64,000 nt of DNA from contig NZ_NOIG01000015.1 of assembly GCF_002245625.1 (NCBI RefSeq), forward strand, positions 58,612 to 122,611, read 5' to 3'. The notes beneath the pieces were generated by a model, which had not been told where the DNA came from, ran no database searches, and saw only the letters and a program-made list of their open reading frames with translations. This document shows, in pieces, positions 45,729-53,951 of the stretch (the stretch's first letter is position 1; each line of letters opens with the position of its first letter). A program made the position numbers and the translations under genes. Origin of the DNA: Acidovorax kalamii. Its GTDB lineage: Bacteria; Pseudomonadota; Gammaproteobacteria; Burkholderiales; Burkholderiaceae_C.

Positions 45729-46649
45729 ATGGACCACCTCGACACCCTGCGCTGCTTTGTGACCGTGGCCGATGCGGGCGGCTTTGCCGTGGCGGGGCGG
45801 CGCCTGGGCTGTTCGGCGGCGGCCGTCACGCGCGCCATTGCGGCGCTGGAGGCGCGGCTCGGTGTGCTGCTGTTCCAGCGCAGCACGCGCTGGGTGCGGC
45901 TGACGGAGGCGGGCGAGCGCTTTCTGACCGACTGCCGCCCCATCCTGAGCGACCTGGCCGAGGCCGAGCAGACCGCCAGCGGCGCGCAAGTGCAGCCACA
46001 GGGGCTGCTGTCCATCACCGCGCCGCAGATGTTTGGCATCCAGCATGTGGCGCCCATCGTGCAGAGCTTCTTGCAGGCCCAGCCGCGCGTGCAGGCGCGC
46101 ACGCTGTTTGTGAACCGGCTGGTGCACCTGCTGGAGGAAGACATGGACGTGGCGGTGCGCATTGCCCACCTGCCGGATTCGGGCCTCACCGCCCTGCCCG
46201 TGGGCGCGCTGCGGCATCTGGTGGTGGCGTCGCCCGACTATCTGGCGCGCCACGGCGAGCCGCAGCACCCGCAGGACCTGGTGCAGCACCGGGCGATTGC
46301 GTTCTCGTTCGAGGCCCGGGCCGCCGCGCCCTGGAAGTTTGGCAACGGACTGGTGGGCAGTCCGCAGATCGCGTGGATCAGCAACGCCAACGAGGTGGAC
46401 ATTGCCGCTGCCGAGGCGGGCCTGGGCCTCACACGCTGCCTGGCCTACCAGGCCGCAGCCAGCCTGCGCGCAGGGCGGCTGCGCATCGTGCTGGCCGGGT
46501 TTGAGCCCCCGCCGGTGCCCGTGCACATCGTCTATCCCGCCGGGCGGCGCGCGCCCGCCAAGGTGCGGGCGTTTGTGGAGTTTGCGCGCGAGCGACTGGC
46601 GGCCGAGCCCGTGCTGCAGGGCCGGGGCTTGCGCCGGAAAGGGCGCTGA
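45729..46649 (+). CDS. LysR-family regulator
   Basis: A 306-residue LysR protein with HTH at residues about 15-45 (DAGGFAVAGRRLGCSAAAVT) and a substrate-binding domain from about 90. It is divergent from the GST/PNPOx-like pair. The ATG at 45729 is chosen over the GTG-type starts upstream because it gives the standard MDHLDTLRCF opening. The stop is followed by about 270 bases without a confident gene. Confidence 0.9.
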   Translation: MDHLDTLRCFVTVADAGGFAVAGRRLGCSAAAVTRAIAALEARLGVLLFQRSTRWVRLTEAGERFLTDCRPILSDLAEAEQTASGAQVQPQGLLSITAPQMFGIQHVAPIVQSFLQAQPRVQARTLFVNRLVHLLEEDMDVAVRIAHLPDSGLTALPVGALRHLVVASPDYLARHGEPQHPQDLVQHRAIAFSFEARAAAPWKFGNGLVGSPQIAWISNANEVDIAAAEAGLGLTRCLAYQAAASLRAGRLRIVLAGFEPPPVPVHIVYPAGRRAPAKVRAFVEFARERLAAEPVLQGRGLRRKGR

Positions 46650-46777
46650 TTTTTAGAAGTGTTTCTGATCGCTCTTGCGCTCCAATCAATCGGCCTTCTT
46701 CTCACTGGCACGCGTCAGGAATTCGTTGCAACGGAGCTGCCGATCAGCTTGGGGCGGGGATGCCAGGACCTGGGCAT

Positions 46778-46918
46778 TCACATGGGCTGAATGCTGAAGC
46801 AGGCCTCATTGATAATGCCGCGCTCCACGGCTGCCGCTGCGCCCTCAGCCAGCGCCGCAAGATGGGCCTCTGCAGGTTGGATGTAGAAATACGGCGGCAC
46901 GTCTGTACCGACCACCAC
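46778..46918 (-). CDS. Short reading frame following the membrane protein stop
   Basis: Directly after the TAG of the 127-residue membrane protein, the same frame reads FVVVGTDVPPYFYIQP and continues to a TGA at 46778; from the GTG at 46918 it is 46 codons. Codon use is coding-like (GC-rich third positions, no early stop). It could be a small separate gene, a readthrough extension or a remnant. No family is recognised and no Shine-Dalgarno is apparent. The rest of 46650-46777 shows nothing I can assign. Confidence 0.3.
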   Translation of the reverse strand: MVVGTDVPPYFYIQPAEAHLAALAEGAAAAVERGIINEACFSIQPM

Positions 46919-46921
46919 AAA

Positions 46922-47305
46922 CTACCCTTTGTTCTGGTTCAACATCCAAATCAATGCCACCACAATCACCAGCACAACGCCACGCAGCACGGCAGAGCCC
47001 ACGCGCGCGGATACGCTGGTCGGCTCGGACCCAAGCACCGCAGACAGCGCGCCAGCCACCACATCGGCAGCGCGCTCGCGCAGGATGAAGCCCAGCGCAG
47101 CAAAAATGACGCTGCCAAGCACTATCCATTGACGCAGCAGCGGGTCTATACCAGGGCCTCGATAGCGCAGGGTGTGCGCGAATCCATAGACCCACCAGCC
47201 GAGCAATCCAACCAGAGCGCCGAAGAAAGCGCCTATCAGCGCGTAGCCGAGTCGGTCCTTGAATCCTTGCACTACAGAACCTGCTGGCTCAATGGTGGTG
47301 GCCAT
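46922..47305 (-). CDS. Small hypothetical membrane protein
   Basis: A 127-residue protein with three hydrophobic segments (about 22-45, 63-78, 100-122) and a short basic end. The start at 47305 (MATTIEPAG) overlaps the slyD 3' end by 17 bases; longer starts at 47314 and 47320 are possible. It is downstream of slyD on the same strand and so probably co-transcribed. No family is recognised. Confidence 0.6.
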   Translation of the reverse strand: MATTIEPAGSVVQGFKDRLGYALIGAFFGALVGLLGWWVYGFAHTLRYRGPGIDPLLRQWIVLGSVIFAALGFILRERAADVVAGALSAVLGSEPTSVSARVGSAVLRGVVLVIVVALIWMLNQNKG

Positions 47306-47759
47306 GGCCGCCATGCACATGGCGGTGGGCGACTTCTTCGGCCGACGCCGCGCGCACTTCGGTCACCTTGCAGCTGAATACCAGGGCCTGGCCTGCCAGC
47401 GGGTGGTTGCCATCCAGGTGCACTTCGGGGCCCTTGATCTTGACCACGTTGAACACGGCGGGCTGGCCGTCGTTGCCCACGCCCTGCAGCTGGCCGCCGA
47501 CCTTCACGCCGGGCGGGAACTCGCTCTTGGGGATGGTGCGCACCAGGCTCTCGTCGCGCGCGCCGAACGCGTCCTCCACGGCCAGCTGCAGCGTGGTGCT
47601 GAAGCCCACCGCCTGGCCTTCGAGCGCGGCTTCGACCTTGGGGAAGATGTTTTCATAGCCGCCGTGCAGGTAGGCCAGGTGGCCCGCGTCCAGCGGCTTG
47701 CCCTGGGGCGTGGTCACCTTGTAGCTGATGGTGACGGCGGAGTCTTTGGTGATGTTCAT
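47289..47759 (-). CDS. slyD: FKBP-type peptidyl-prolyl isomerase SlyD
   Basis: A 156-residue SlyD-type FKBP. The prolyl isomerase domain has YKVTTPQGKPLDAGHLAYLH and NPLAGQALVFSCKVTEVR, with the IF chaperone insert between (about 70-120). The C-terminus ends in a His-rich HVHGGHGHHH metal-binding tail, shorter than in E. coli. It acts as a cytoplasmic foldase and nickel chaperone in this family. Confidence 0.92.
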   Translation of the reverse strand: MNITKDSAVTISYKVTTPQGKPLDAGHLAYLHGGYENIFPKVEAALEGQAVGFSTTLQLAVEDAFGARDESLVRTIPKSEFPPGVKVGGQLQGVGNDGQPAVFNVVKIKGPEVHLDGNHPLAGQALVFSCKVTEVRAASAEEVAHRHVHGGHGHHH

Positions 47760-47831
47760 AGGTCTTGCATAACAACGCGGATCGGGACCGTGGATTGTCC
47801 ACGACCCGCGTTTCCACCCGTCGCGGGCGGG

Positions 47832-48914
47832 CTAAGCAGCCGCGCTTTCGGCCGGACGCTCTTCCTCGGTCTGCCCGGGGTAGCGCGCAAACCGGCGTGG
47901 TGTGGCGCCGTGAACCGGGTCCTGCTGGGCCCAAGGCCAGCCGCCAAACTGGGTGCGGCGGTAGTCGTTCATGGCCTGCATGATCTCGGCCTGCGTGTTC
48001 ATCACAAACGGGCCGTACTGCGCCACGGGCTCGGCAATGGGCCGGCCCTGCAGCACCAGGCATTCCACGGCGGTGGTGCCGGTGTTGGTCAGCAGCCAGT
48101 CCTGCCCGGCGCGCACCTGCAGCGCGGCGTGGCGGTCTACGTCCTGCGGACCCACGCGCAGGCTGTCGCCCACAAAGAAGTACAGCATGCGCTGCGTGCC
48201 TTCATCGCCGTTGGCACCCTTGGCTGCGGGCAAGGTCCACTCGGCGCCTGGCTCCAGGTGCAGCGTCCAGATCGCCACATCGCCCTCGGGCTGCGAGGCC
48301 CAGGACTCGGGCGGCGGCGACAGCGGATCGGGTGCGCCGGGCAGCGCACCGGCCACCACCGTCACCGTGGTCTTGCGGCCTGCGGCGTCGGCATGCACCA
48401 GGCGCGGGATGCGCTCGTTCCACAGCATGGTGAAGTGCGGTTCCACCATCTTGTTGCGCGCGGGCAGGTTCAGCCAGATCTGGAAGAGTTCGAGCGGGTT
48501 CGGCCCGTCGGCGTTGAGCAGCGGGAACATCTCGGAGTGCACGATGCCCTTGCCCGCCGTGACCCACTGCACATCGCCCCCGCCAAACCGCGCGGCGGCG
48601 CCCAGCGAGTCGGAATGGTCGATGAGGCCCTTGCGCACCAGCGTCACCGTTTCAAAGCCCCGGTGCGGATGGCCGGGAAAGCCAGGCACCGGATCGCCGT
48701 GGTACATGCTCCAGCCATCCTTGCGGCTGAAGTCGCTGCCGATCTGGCGGTCGTCAACGGGCACGGCGGGCGCAAAGGCACCGTTGCCTGCGGGGTAGGC
48801 ATCGTCGTGGTGGGCGCAGAAAAGAAACGGGTCCATCGTGGGCCACTGCGGGCCCAGCAGCTGCGCACGCACGATGGGCAGCAGGGGGGCAACGGCAGAA
48901 GTGGACGAGGGCAT
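47832..48914 (-). CDS. Pirin family protein
   Basis: A 360-residue bicupin of the pirin family. The metal-binding motifs in the N-terminal cupin are HPHRGFETV (His, His, Glu) and GKGIVHSE, and a C-terminal cupin (about 220-330) has TLHLEPGAEWTLP. Bacterial pirins may have quercetinase or redox-sensing activity. A Shine-Dalgarno AAGGAGCC precedes ATG 48914. It is downstream of, and on the same strand as, the MFS exporter. Confidence 0.9.
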   Translation of the reverse strand: MPSSTSAVAPLLPIVRAQLLGPQWPTMDPFLFCAHHDDAYPAGNGAFAPAVPVDDRQIGSDFSRKDGWSMYHGDPVPGFPGHPHRGFETVTLVRKGLIDHSDSLGAAARFGGGDVQWVTAGKGIVHSEMFPLLNADGPNPLELFQIWLNLPARNKMVEPHFTMLWNERIPRLVHADAAGRKTTVTVVAGALPGAPDPLSPPPESWASQPEGDVAIWTLHLEPGAEWTLPAAKGANGDEGTQRMLYFFVGDSLRVGPQDVDRHAALQVRAGQDWLLTNTGTTAVECLVLQGRPIAEPVAQYGPFVMNTQAEIMQAMNDYRRTQFGGWPWAQQDPVHGATPRRFARYPGQTEEERPAESAAA

Positions 48915-49102
48915 GGAAGGCTCCTTGGGTTGTGCACCGCCACTATCGGGCGGCATGCCTGTGGAATATGGCGCCAATGGTGCCTGAGCAGAAGTGCGCT
49001 GCGTGGAACAGTGGGATCCACCGAACAGGACAGTGGGGCAGCCCTGGCAGGTGTACACAGCACGGGATCTGAATGGAATTCGGCCCTTCCGCCTGCTGGC
49101 AT

Positions 49103-49140
49103 TGCCCCAATAGCTTCACTTTTGATAGCAATTTTTTTCT
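49103..49140 (-). repeat. Partial ATAGCT-type repeat
   Basis: On the minus strand the fragment reads TTGCTATCAAAAGTGAAGC then TATTGGGGC. Only the left part of the repeat is present, next to the MFS stop. Confidence 0.5.
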
Positions 49141-50579
49141 CAGTGCAGCGCCCCCTGCGCCCCCGCCCCCGGCGGCTGCGCAGGCCGCAACACCAGGCCA
49201 CCCAGCAGCGCCGCCACCAGCGATCCCGCCGCCGCCACCCAGAAGGCCAGCTGGTAGCCGCCGTTCAGCGCCATCGGCGCCGATGCGCCCGCCTCGCGCA
49301 GCGCCCCGGTCCGGGCATCGGCCAGGCTGGCCAGCACCGCCAGGCCCAGCGCGCCGCCCATCATGAAGGCCGTGTTGACCACGCCGGATGCGAGGCCCGA
49401 GTCCTCTGGCTTCACATCGCCCATGGCGGCCAGCAGCAGTGGGTTGAGCGCAATGCCCGCCCCCACGCCCAGCAGCACCATGCCGGGCAGCACATGCAGC
49501 ACAAACTGGCCGTCCACCGGCGCCAGCGCAAACAGCGCCAGCCCCACGGTGGCCAGCACCAGTCCCCAGCCCAGTGTGCTGCGGATGCCATAGCGCATCA
49601 CCACCCAGGCCGACAGCCCCAGCGAGCAGCCCGCCATGATGAGGTTGGACGGCAAAAACGCCAGGCCCACCTGCATCGCGTCGTAGCCCAGCACCAGCTG
49701 CATGTACAACGCCGACAGGAAGAACCACGCAAACATGCCTGCCGCCCACAACACGCCCACCACGTTGGAGATGGCCAGGTTGCGCAGCCGCAGCAAGGCC
49801 AGCGGCACCAGTGGCGTGGCCACATGCGATTCGATGAACAGAAACACCAGCAACAGCACCGCCGAGGCGCCCAGCAGGCCCAGCGACTGCGGCGAGGCCC
49901 AGCCCGCCTCGTTGCCGTTGACGATGGCGTACACCGCCAGCATCAGCGACGCGGTGATGGTGACCGCGCCCGCCACATCCAGCCGCTGCCCGTGTGCCTG
50001 CCCCTTGCCGCCCGGCAGCAGCACCAGGCAGGCCGCGTAGATCGCCACGCCCACGGGGATGTTGACCAAAAAGATCCAGTGCCAGCTCAATGCACTGGTA
50101 AGCACTCCACCCAGCAGCACACCAATGCTGCCGCCGCCCGCGCACACAAAGCCATACACCCCCATGGCCCGCGCGCGCTCGCCGGGTTCGGTGAACAGAT
50201 TCATGATGAGCGACAGCGCCACGGCCGACACCACCGCCCCGCCCACACCCTGCACCGCACGCGCCGCCACCAGCAGCCCCTGCGTGTGGGCCAGCCCGCA
50301 GCCCAGCGACGCGAGGGTGAACAGCGTGATGCCCGCGAGGAACAGCCGCCGGTGGCCATACAGATCCCCCAGCCGCCCCCCCAGCAGCAGGCAGCCGCCA
50401 AACGTGAGCATGTAGGCATTGACCACCCACACCAGCGAGGTCTCGGTAAACCCCAGGTCGGCCTTGATGCTGGGCAGCGCCACGTTCACGATGGTGGTGT
50501 CGAGCACGATCATCAGCTCGCCCAGGCACAGCAGGATGAGCGCGGGCCAGCGTGCGCGGCCTTCGATGGAGAGGGTCAT
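49140..50579 (-). CDS. MFS transporter, DHA2 (EmrB/QacA) family
   Basis: A 479-residue membrane protein with about 14 helices. Motif D1/A of the family are LDTTIVNVALPSI and GGRLGDLYGHRRLFL; motif C lies near GSIGVLLGGVLT. Such transporters export hydrophobic drugs or solvents with protons. The ATG at 50579 is used; a TTG lies nine bases upstream. No partner membrane-fusion protein is adjacent. Substrate unknown. Confidence 0.92.
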   Translation of the reverse strand: MTLSIEGRARWPALILLCLGELMIVLDTTIVNVALPSIKADLGFTETSLVWVVNAYMLTFGGCLLLGGRLGDLYGHRRLFLAGITLFTLASLGCGLAHTQGLLVAARAVQGVGGAVVSAVALSLIMNLFTEPGERARAMGVYGFVCAGGGSIGVLLGGVLTSALSWHWIFLVNIPVGVAIYAACLVLLPGGKGQAHGQRLDVAGAVTITASLMLAVYAIVNGNEAGWASPQSLGLLGASAVLLLVFLFIESHVATPLVPLALLRLRNLAISNVVGVLWAAGMFAWFFLSALYMQLVLGYDAMQVGLAFLPSNLIMAGCSLGLSAWVVMRYGIRSTLGWGLVLATVGLALFALAPVDGQFVLHVLPGMVLLGVGAGIALNPLLLAAMGDVKPEDSGLASGVVNTAFMMGGALGLAVLASLADARTGALREAGASAPMALNGGYQLAFWVAAAGSLVAALLGGLVLRPAQPPGAGAQGALH

Positions 50580-50736
50580 GGAGGTCAATGGGAATGTGGA
50601 AAGCGCCGAGGGCGCGCCCCACAGTTTGTCACGCGCGCGGCGTCAGCAACTGGCGCGGCGCACCGCGCGCGCACCCGTGGATCTGGCTCCGCCAGTCCAC
50701 CGGGTGCGCTCCCTTTCAGGGGGAAGCCGCGCAAGG

Positions 50737-50903
50737 CTCAGAGACTGGGAGTTTTTTGGGCGCGCCCGAAGGGTGCACAAGAGCGCCCCGGATCTAGGCG
50801 CAAAGCACAGCCATAGCGCGGGCTATGGCGAGCATTTGCAACGACGAGCCGGGGCGCTCTTGGGTGCCAGACGGGCGTGGACGAAAGACTCTCAGTCTCT
50901 CAG
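50737..50903. repeat. Composite palindromic element, copy 2 (167 bp)
   Basis: It opens CTCAGAGACTG and closes CAGTCTCTCAG (14 of 16 bases pair). An inner perfect 13-bp inverted repeat begins AAGAGCGCCCCGG, and the centre has GCCATAGC and GCTATGGC flanked by CTAGGCGC and GCAACG as in copy 1. Its right end contains the stop codon of the DUF1579 gene. It sits in the 320-base gap after the MFS start; 50580-50736 shows no other feature. Confidence 0.85.
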
Positions 50904-51385
50904 GGGGTTTTTACATATTTTGCTTGCATGATCTGGTTCCAGCTGCCGTCGGGTTGCTCGCCAAACGAGGTCAGCGTGCGCTCGCCCGGCCCCACGATGG
51001 TGATCACATCGCGATAGCGCGCCGTCTTGCCGTCGCCCTTGAAGCTTGGGCCCTCGGTCTCCAGCGTCAGCACCTTCTGGTCGGCATCGAGCGTGCCCCG
51101 ATAGATCCACATGTGGCTCATCATCGAGCCCACCCAGGTGCCCAGAAACACCTGCTTCTCGGGGTCGTAGCCCAGCGTCATCTGCATGCGCGCCTCGCCG
51201 CCATCGGGCATGGTGCCCGTGCCTTCCAGGATCACCCACAGATCGCCCAGCGCACGGCCGTGCTCAGCGCCCACGGATTGCTCGGCCGACCCGCCGGGCG
51301 GCGCGTCGCAGCTGGAGGTGCTGGTCCAGTGGCCCAGCAACTGCTGTAGCCAGCGGTGCATGGCATGGGGTTCGGGATTCATCAT
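50900..51385 (-). CDS. DUF1579 domain-containing protein
   Basis: A 161-residue DUF1579 protein, an eight-stranded lipocalin-like barrel: LLGHWTSTSSCDAPPGG, WVILEGTGTMPDGG, MQMTLGYDPEKQVFLGTWVG and SHMWIYRGTLD. The ATG at 51385 has AGGAGACACCC upstream. It lies 84 bases after a VOC gene and close to a TetR gene with paired operators, so the three form a probable regulated unit. The last codon is inside the composite repeat. Confidence 0.85.
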   Translation of the reverse strand: MMNPEPHAMHRWLQQLLGHWTSTSSCDAPPGGSAEQSVGAEHGRALGDLWVILEGTGTMPDGGEARMQMTLGYDPEKQVFLGTWVGSMMSHMWIYRGTLDADQKVLTLETEGPSFKGDGKTARYRDVITIVGPGERTLTSFGEQPDGSWNQIMQAKYVKTP

Positions 51386-51469
51386 GGGTGTCTCCTGGAG
51401 TGAAACGATCAACGGAAGTGGAAAGAACGGTTGGATGGATGCGGGGCCAGCGCGCGTGCGCGTGCACGT

Positions 51470-51898
51470 TCACTCCGGCCCCACCACCATCCACGGCACG
51501 CCGAAGCGGTCGGCCACCATGCCGAAGGCCTGCGAGAAGAAGGTCTTGGCGAGCGGCATCTGCACCTGGCCGCCATCGGCCAGCGCATGGAACAGGCGCT
51601 CGGCATCCGCCACGCTGGCGGGGCTCAGGGCCAGCGAGATGCCCTCGAACTTCGCCTTGCCCGAACCCATCCCGTCCGACGCCATCAGCGTGGTCTGGCC
51701 GACGGAAAACTCGGCGTGCATCACCATCTCGGGCGTGGGCCCGCCGCCGCTGCCGTCCGCACAGCCCGGGGCACCGGCCGGATCGGGGTTGTCCTTGTAG
51801 CGCATGAGCAGCTTGACCTGGGCGCCCAGCGCACGGCGGTAGAAATCCAGCGCCTCTTCGCAGCGGCCTTCAAACATCAGATAGGGCTCGACTTTCAT
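51470..51898 (-). CDS. VOC family protein (PhnB-like)
   Basis: A 142-residue vicinal-oxygen-chelate protein: YLMFEGRCEEALDFYRRALGA at the start, MHAEFSVGQTTLMASDG, and QMPLAKTFFSQAFGMVADRFGVPW at the end, matching PhnB/3-demethylubiquinone methyltransferase-like VOCs. AGGAGACCCCC lies before the ATG. It is divergent from the TetR gene across a region with two operator-like repeats. Confidence 0.88.
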   Translation of the reverse strand: MKVEPYLMFEGRCEEALDFYRRALGAQVKLLMRYKDNPDPAGAPGCADGSGGGPTPEMVMHAEFSVGQTTLMASDGMGSGKAKFEGISLALSPASVADAERLFHALADGGQVQMPLAKTFFSQAFGMVADRFGVPWMVVGPE

Positions 51899-51950
51899 GG
51901 GGGTCTCCTGGCAGGGGTTGGGAGCAAAAAAGGGGATCGGTGCGCAATTG

Positions 51951-51995
51951 TGAACACCGTCCACAAACCATAACAAAGATAATGGACACTGTCCA
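51951..51995. promoter_or_regulatory. Paired TetR operators
   Basis: TGGACA-C-TGTCCA (51983-51995) is a perfect dyad. The weaker TGAACACCGTCCA (51951-51963) is 32 bases away, about three helical turns. They lie between the VOC and TetR genes. The first covers the ATG at 51982. Confidence 0.65.
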
Positions 51996-52008
51996 CATCC
52001 AGAACAAC

Positions 52009-52671
52009 ATGCACGTAACCACCGGCAACACGCCCGAACCGGCCCGCGCTGCGGCCCGCAGCACCTACCGCCATGGCGACCTGCGCCGCGCACTGCTGGA
52101 CGCGGGCATCGAACTGGCCCGCCAGGGCGGCCCCGACGCCGTGGTGCTGCGCGAGGCCACGCGCCGCGCGGGCGTGGCGCCCAACGCGGCCTACCGCCAC
52201 TTTGCCAACCGCGACGACCTGCTGGGCGCCGTGCGTGCCGCCGCCGTGGCCGCCGCTGCACGCTTCATGGAGGCCGAGCTGGCCCAGGTGCCCGCCACCG
52301 GCACCGCCACCCAGCAGGCCCACGCCAAGGTGCGCGCCGTGGGCGCGGGCTACCTGCGCTTTGCCCAGGCCGAGACGGGCCTGTTCCGCACCGCGTTCGG
52401 CGGCCGCTTCACCGTGCAGCAACAGCCCGACCCGGCCATGGGCGGCGCCACGGGGCTCAACCCCTTCGAGCACCTGAGCGCGGCGCTGGATGACCTGGTG
52501 GCCGCAGGCGCACTGCCCGCCGCACGGCGCCCCGGTGCCGAATACCTGGCCTGGTCCACCGTGCACGGCATGGCGCTGCTTGCCATCGACGGCCCGCTGC
52601 GTGGCACGCCGCAGCCGGTGCTGGACGGGCTGGGGCAGCGGCTGCTGGACATGGTGGAGCGGGGGCTCTGA
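52009..52671 (+). CDS. TetR/AcrR-family regulator
   Basis: A 220-residue TetR-type repressor. The HTH covers about residues 20-66 (HGDLRRALLDAGIELARQGG, REATRRAGVAPNAAYRHFAN). The ligand domain is helical with GLFRTAFGG. The start at 52009 is preferred over ATG 51982 because the latter lies inside an operator palindrome. It probably represses itself and the divergent VOC-DUF1579 genes. Confidence 0.88.
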   Translation: MHVTTGNTPEPARAAARSTYRHGDLRRALLDAGIELARQGGPDAVVLREATRRAGVAPNAAYRHFANRDDLLGAVRAAAVAAAARFMEAELAQVPATGTATQQAHAKVRAVGAGYLRFAQAETGLFRTAFGGRFTVQQQPDPAMGGATGLNPFEHLSAALDDLVAAGALPAARRPGAEYLAWSTVHGMALLAIDGPLRGTPQPVLDGLGQRLLDMVERGL

Positions 52672-52721
52672 GCCCGGAGCTTCAGAATTTTTTCAAGATT
52701 TTTCAGCCTTCTGCGCGCACC

Positions 52722-52758
52722 CACGTTGCCTTTCAAGCTACTTAATTCATAGCACATC
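52722..52758 (-). repeat. Partial ATAGCT-type repeat
   Basis: On the minus strand the fragment reads TGCTATGAATTAAGTAGC then TTGAAAGG. It bridges the TetR and WYL regulator stops and is degenerate. Confidence 0.4.
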
Positions 52759-53772
52759 AAGGCCATACAACCGCGCCGTGTCCCGCAGCCGCTGCACCAG
52801 CGCACGGCGCAACGCCACAGGCCGCAGCACCTCCACCTGCGGCGACAGGCGCATCAGCTGGCCGCAGGCATGTTCCACCGATTCGATGGGCAGGGTGACG
52901 GCCACGCGCCCGTCCGCGCGGCGCGAGGGCTTGGCGGCAGCCACCGCACGCGCCACGGCACTGCTGAGCGCACGCAGCCCCTGCAGCCCCGCAGGCGTGG
53001 CCAGCACCTGCGCCTGGCCGGTGTAGATCTCCGCCTCAAAACGCTGGATGGACGCGGCCCAGTAACCCGGCAGATCAAACCGCGCGGGGCGGCGCACGGG
53101 CGTGGCCAGCGCGGTGGCGGCGCGGATGTTGGACACGCGGTAGGTGCGCGGGCCGCCCTGGGCCGTGCCTGTGCTCTTGCCCGGTGCGGCCTTCGCCACT
53201 GCGGGCGCCACAGGCAGCGCCACCAGGTACCAGACCCCGGCCTTGAGCACCAGGCCCAGCGGGCTCACCGTGCGCTCCACGGTATCCGTCCAGCTCTCGT
53301 AGCGCATGCGGATCTGGTGGCCGTTCCACACGGCGGCGGCCACGGCCGTCAGGTGCGGCGTGGGCTCGCTCTCGCGGTACCAGTCCACCGGGTCCAGGTG
53401 CAGGCGGGCGCTCACGCGCTGGGCGTCGTCGCGCCACCCGGCGGGCAGCGCGGCCAGCAGCTTCAGCCGCGCACCCTCCACATCGCCACCCAGGCCCAGG
53501 TCCTGCGCGGGGCCGGGCAGGCCGCTCAAGAACACGGCCTGCGCCTCGGACGGCGTGAGGCCGGTGAGGGTGGTCTTCCAGCCCGGCAAAAGCGCAAAAC
53601 CGCCGTGGCGCCCCCGCTCGGCATAGATGGGCACACCGGCCGCGCTGAGCTGGTCCACATCGCGGTAGAGCGTGCGCACCGACACCTCCAGCGCATCGGC
53701 CAGCGCGGTCGCGCTCATGCGGCCCCGGGTTTCGAGCAGCATCTGAAGGGAAAGCAGGCGGCTGGCGCGCAT
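52747..53772 (-). CDS. WYL-domain transcriptional regulator (YafY-like)
   Basis: A 341-residue regulator with an N-terminal winged HTH (ASRLLSLQMLLETRGRMSAT, EVSVRTLYRDVDQLSAAGVP), a WYL domain (about 150-240, with GVWYLVALP and TYRVSNIRAA) and a WCX C-terminus. WYL domains sense ligands, including nucleic acids or small molecules. A perfect 11-bp palindrome lies between it and the divergent NIPSNAP gene. The start at 53772 removes 32 unconserved residues. Confidence 0.9.
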   Translation of the reverse strand: MRASRLLSLQMLLETRGRMSATALADALEVSVRTLYRDVDQLSAAGVPIYAERGRHGGFALLPGWKTTLTGLTPSEAQAVFLSGLPGPAQDLGLGGDVEGARLKLLAALPAGWRDDAQRVSARLHLDPVDWYRESEPTPHLTAVAAAVWNGHQIRMRYESWTDTVERTVSPLGLVLKAGVWYLVALPVAPAVAKAAPGKSTGTAQGGPRTYRVSNIRAATALATPVRRPARFDLPGYWAASIQRFEAEIYTGQAQVLATPAGLQGLRALSSAVARAVAAAKPSRRADGRVAVTLPIESVEHACGQLMRLSPQVEVLRPVALRRALVQRLRDTARLYGLDVL

Positions 53773-53868
53773 GGGGCAAAAAGGGTGTGGGGGGTGCGAC
53801 AAGACGCGGCAACGACGCCAGAAGAGTTTGTTAGCCGCTCGAAAAGGCGATGCGCAAAGATATCCCAA

Positions 53869-53893
53869 ATACCTGCCACAAAGTGGCAGGTAT
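53869..53893. promoter_or_regulatory. Palindromic operator between WYL regulator and NIPSNAP gene
   Basis: ATACCTGCCAC and GTGGCAGGTAT flank AAA, a perfect 11-bp dyad centred 110 bases from the WYL start and 71 bases before the NIPSNAP gene. The WYL protein is the likely ligand. Confidence 0.7.
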
Positions 53894-53951
53894 GGCGGCG
53901 CAGACTGCGGGCTCGTTGTGTTTTTCTGCCCATTCTCACCAGGAGCCCCGC

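Noticed and set aside
47259..50816. A 1185-codon open frame on the plus strand opposite slyD, pirin and the MFS gene
   Set aside because: Its translation is low complexity and mirrors the third-position bias of the real genes on the other strand.
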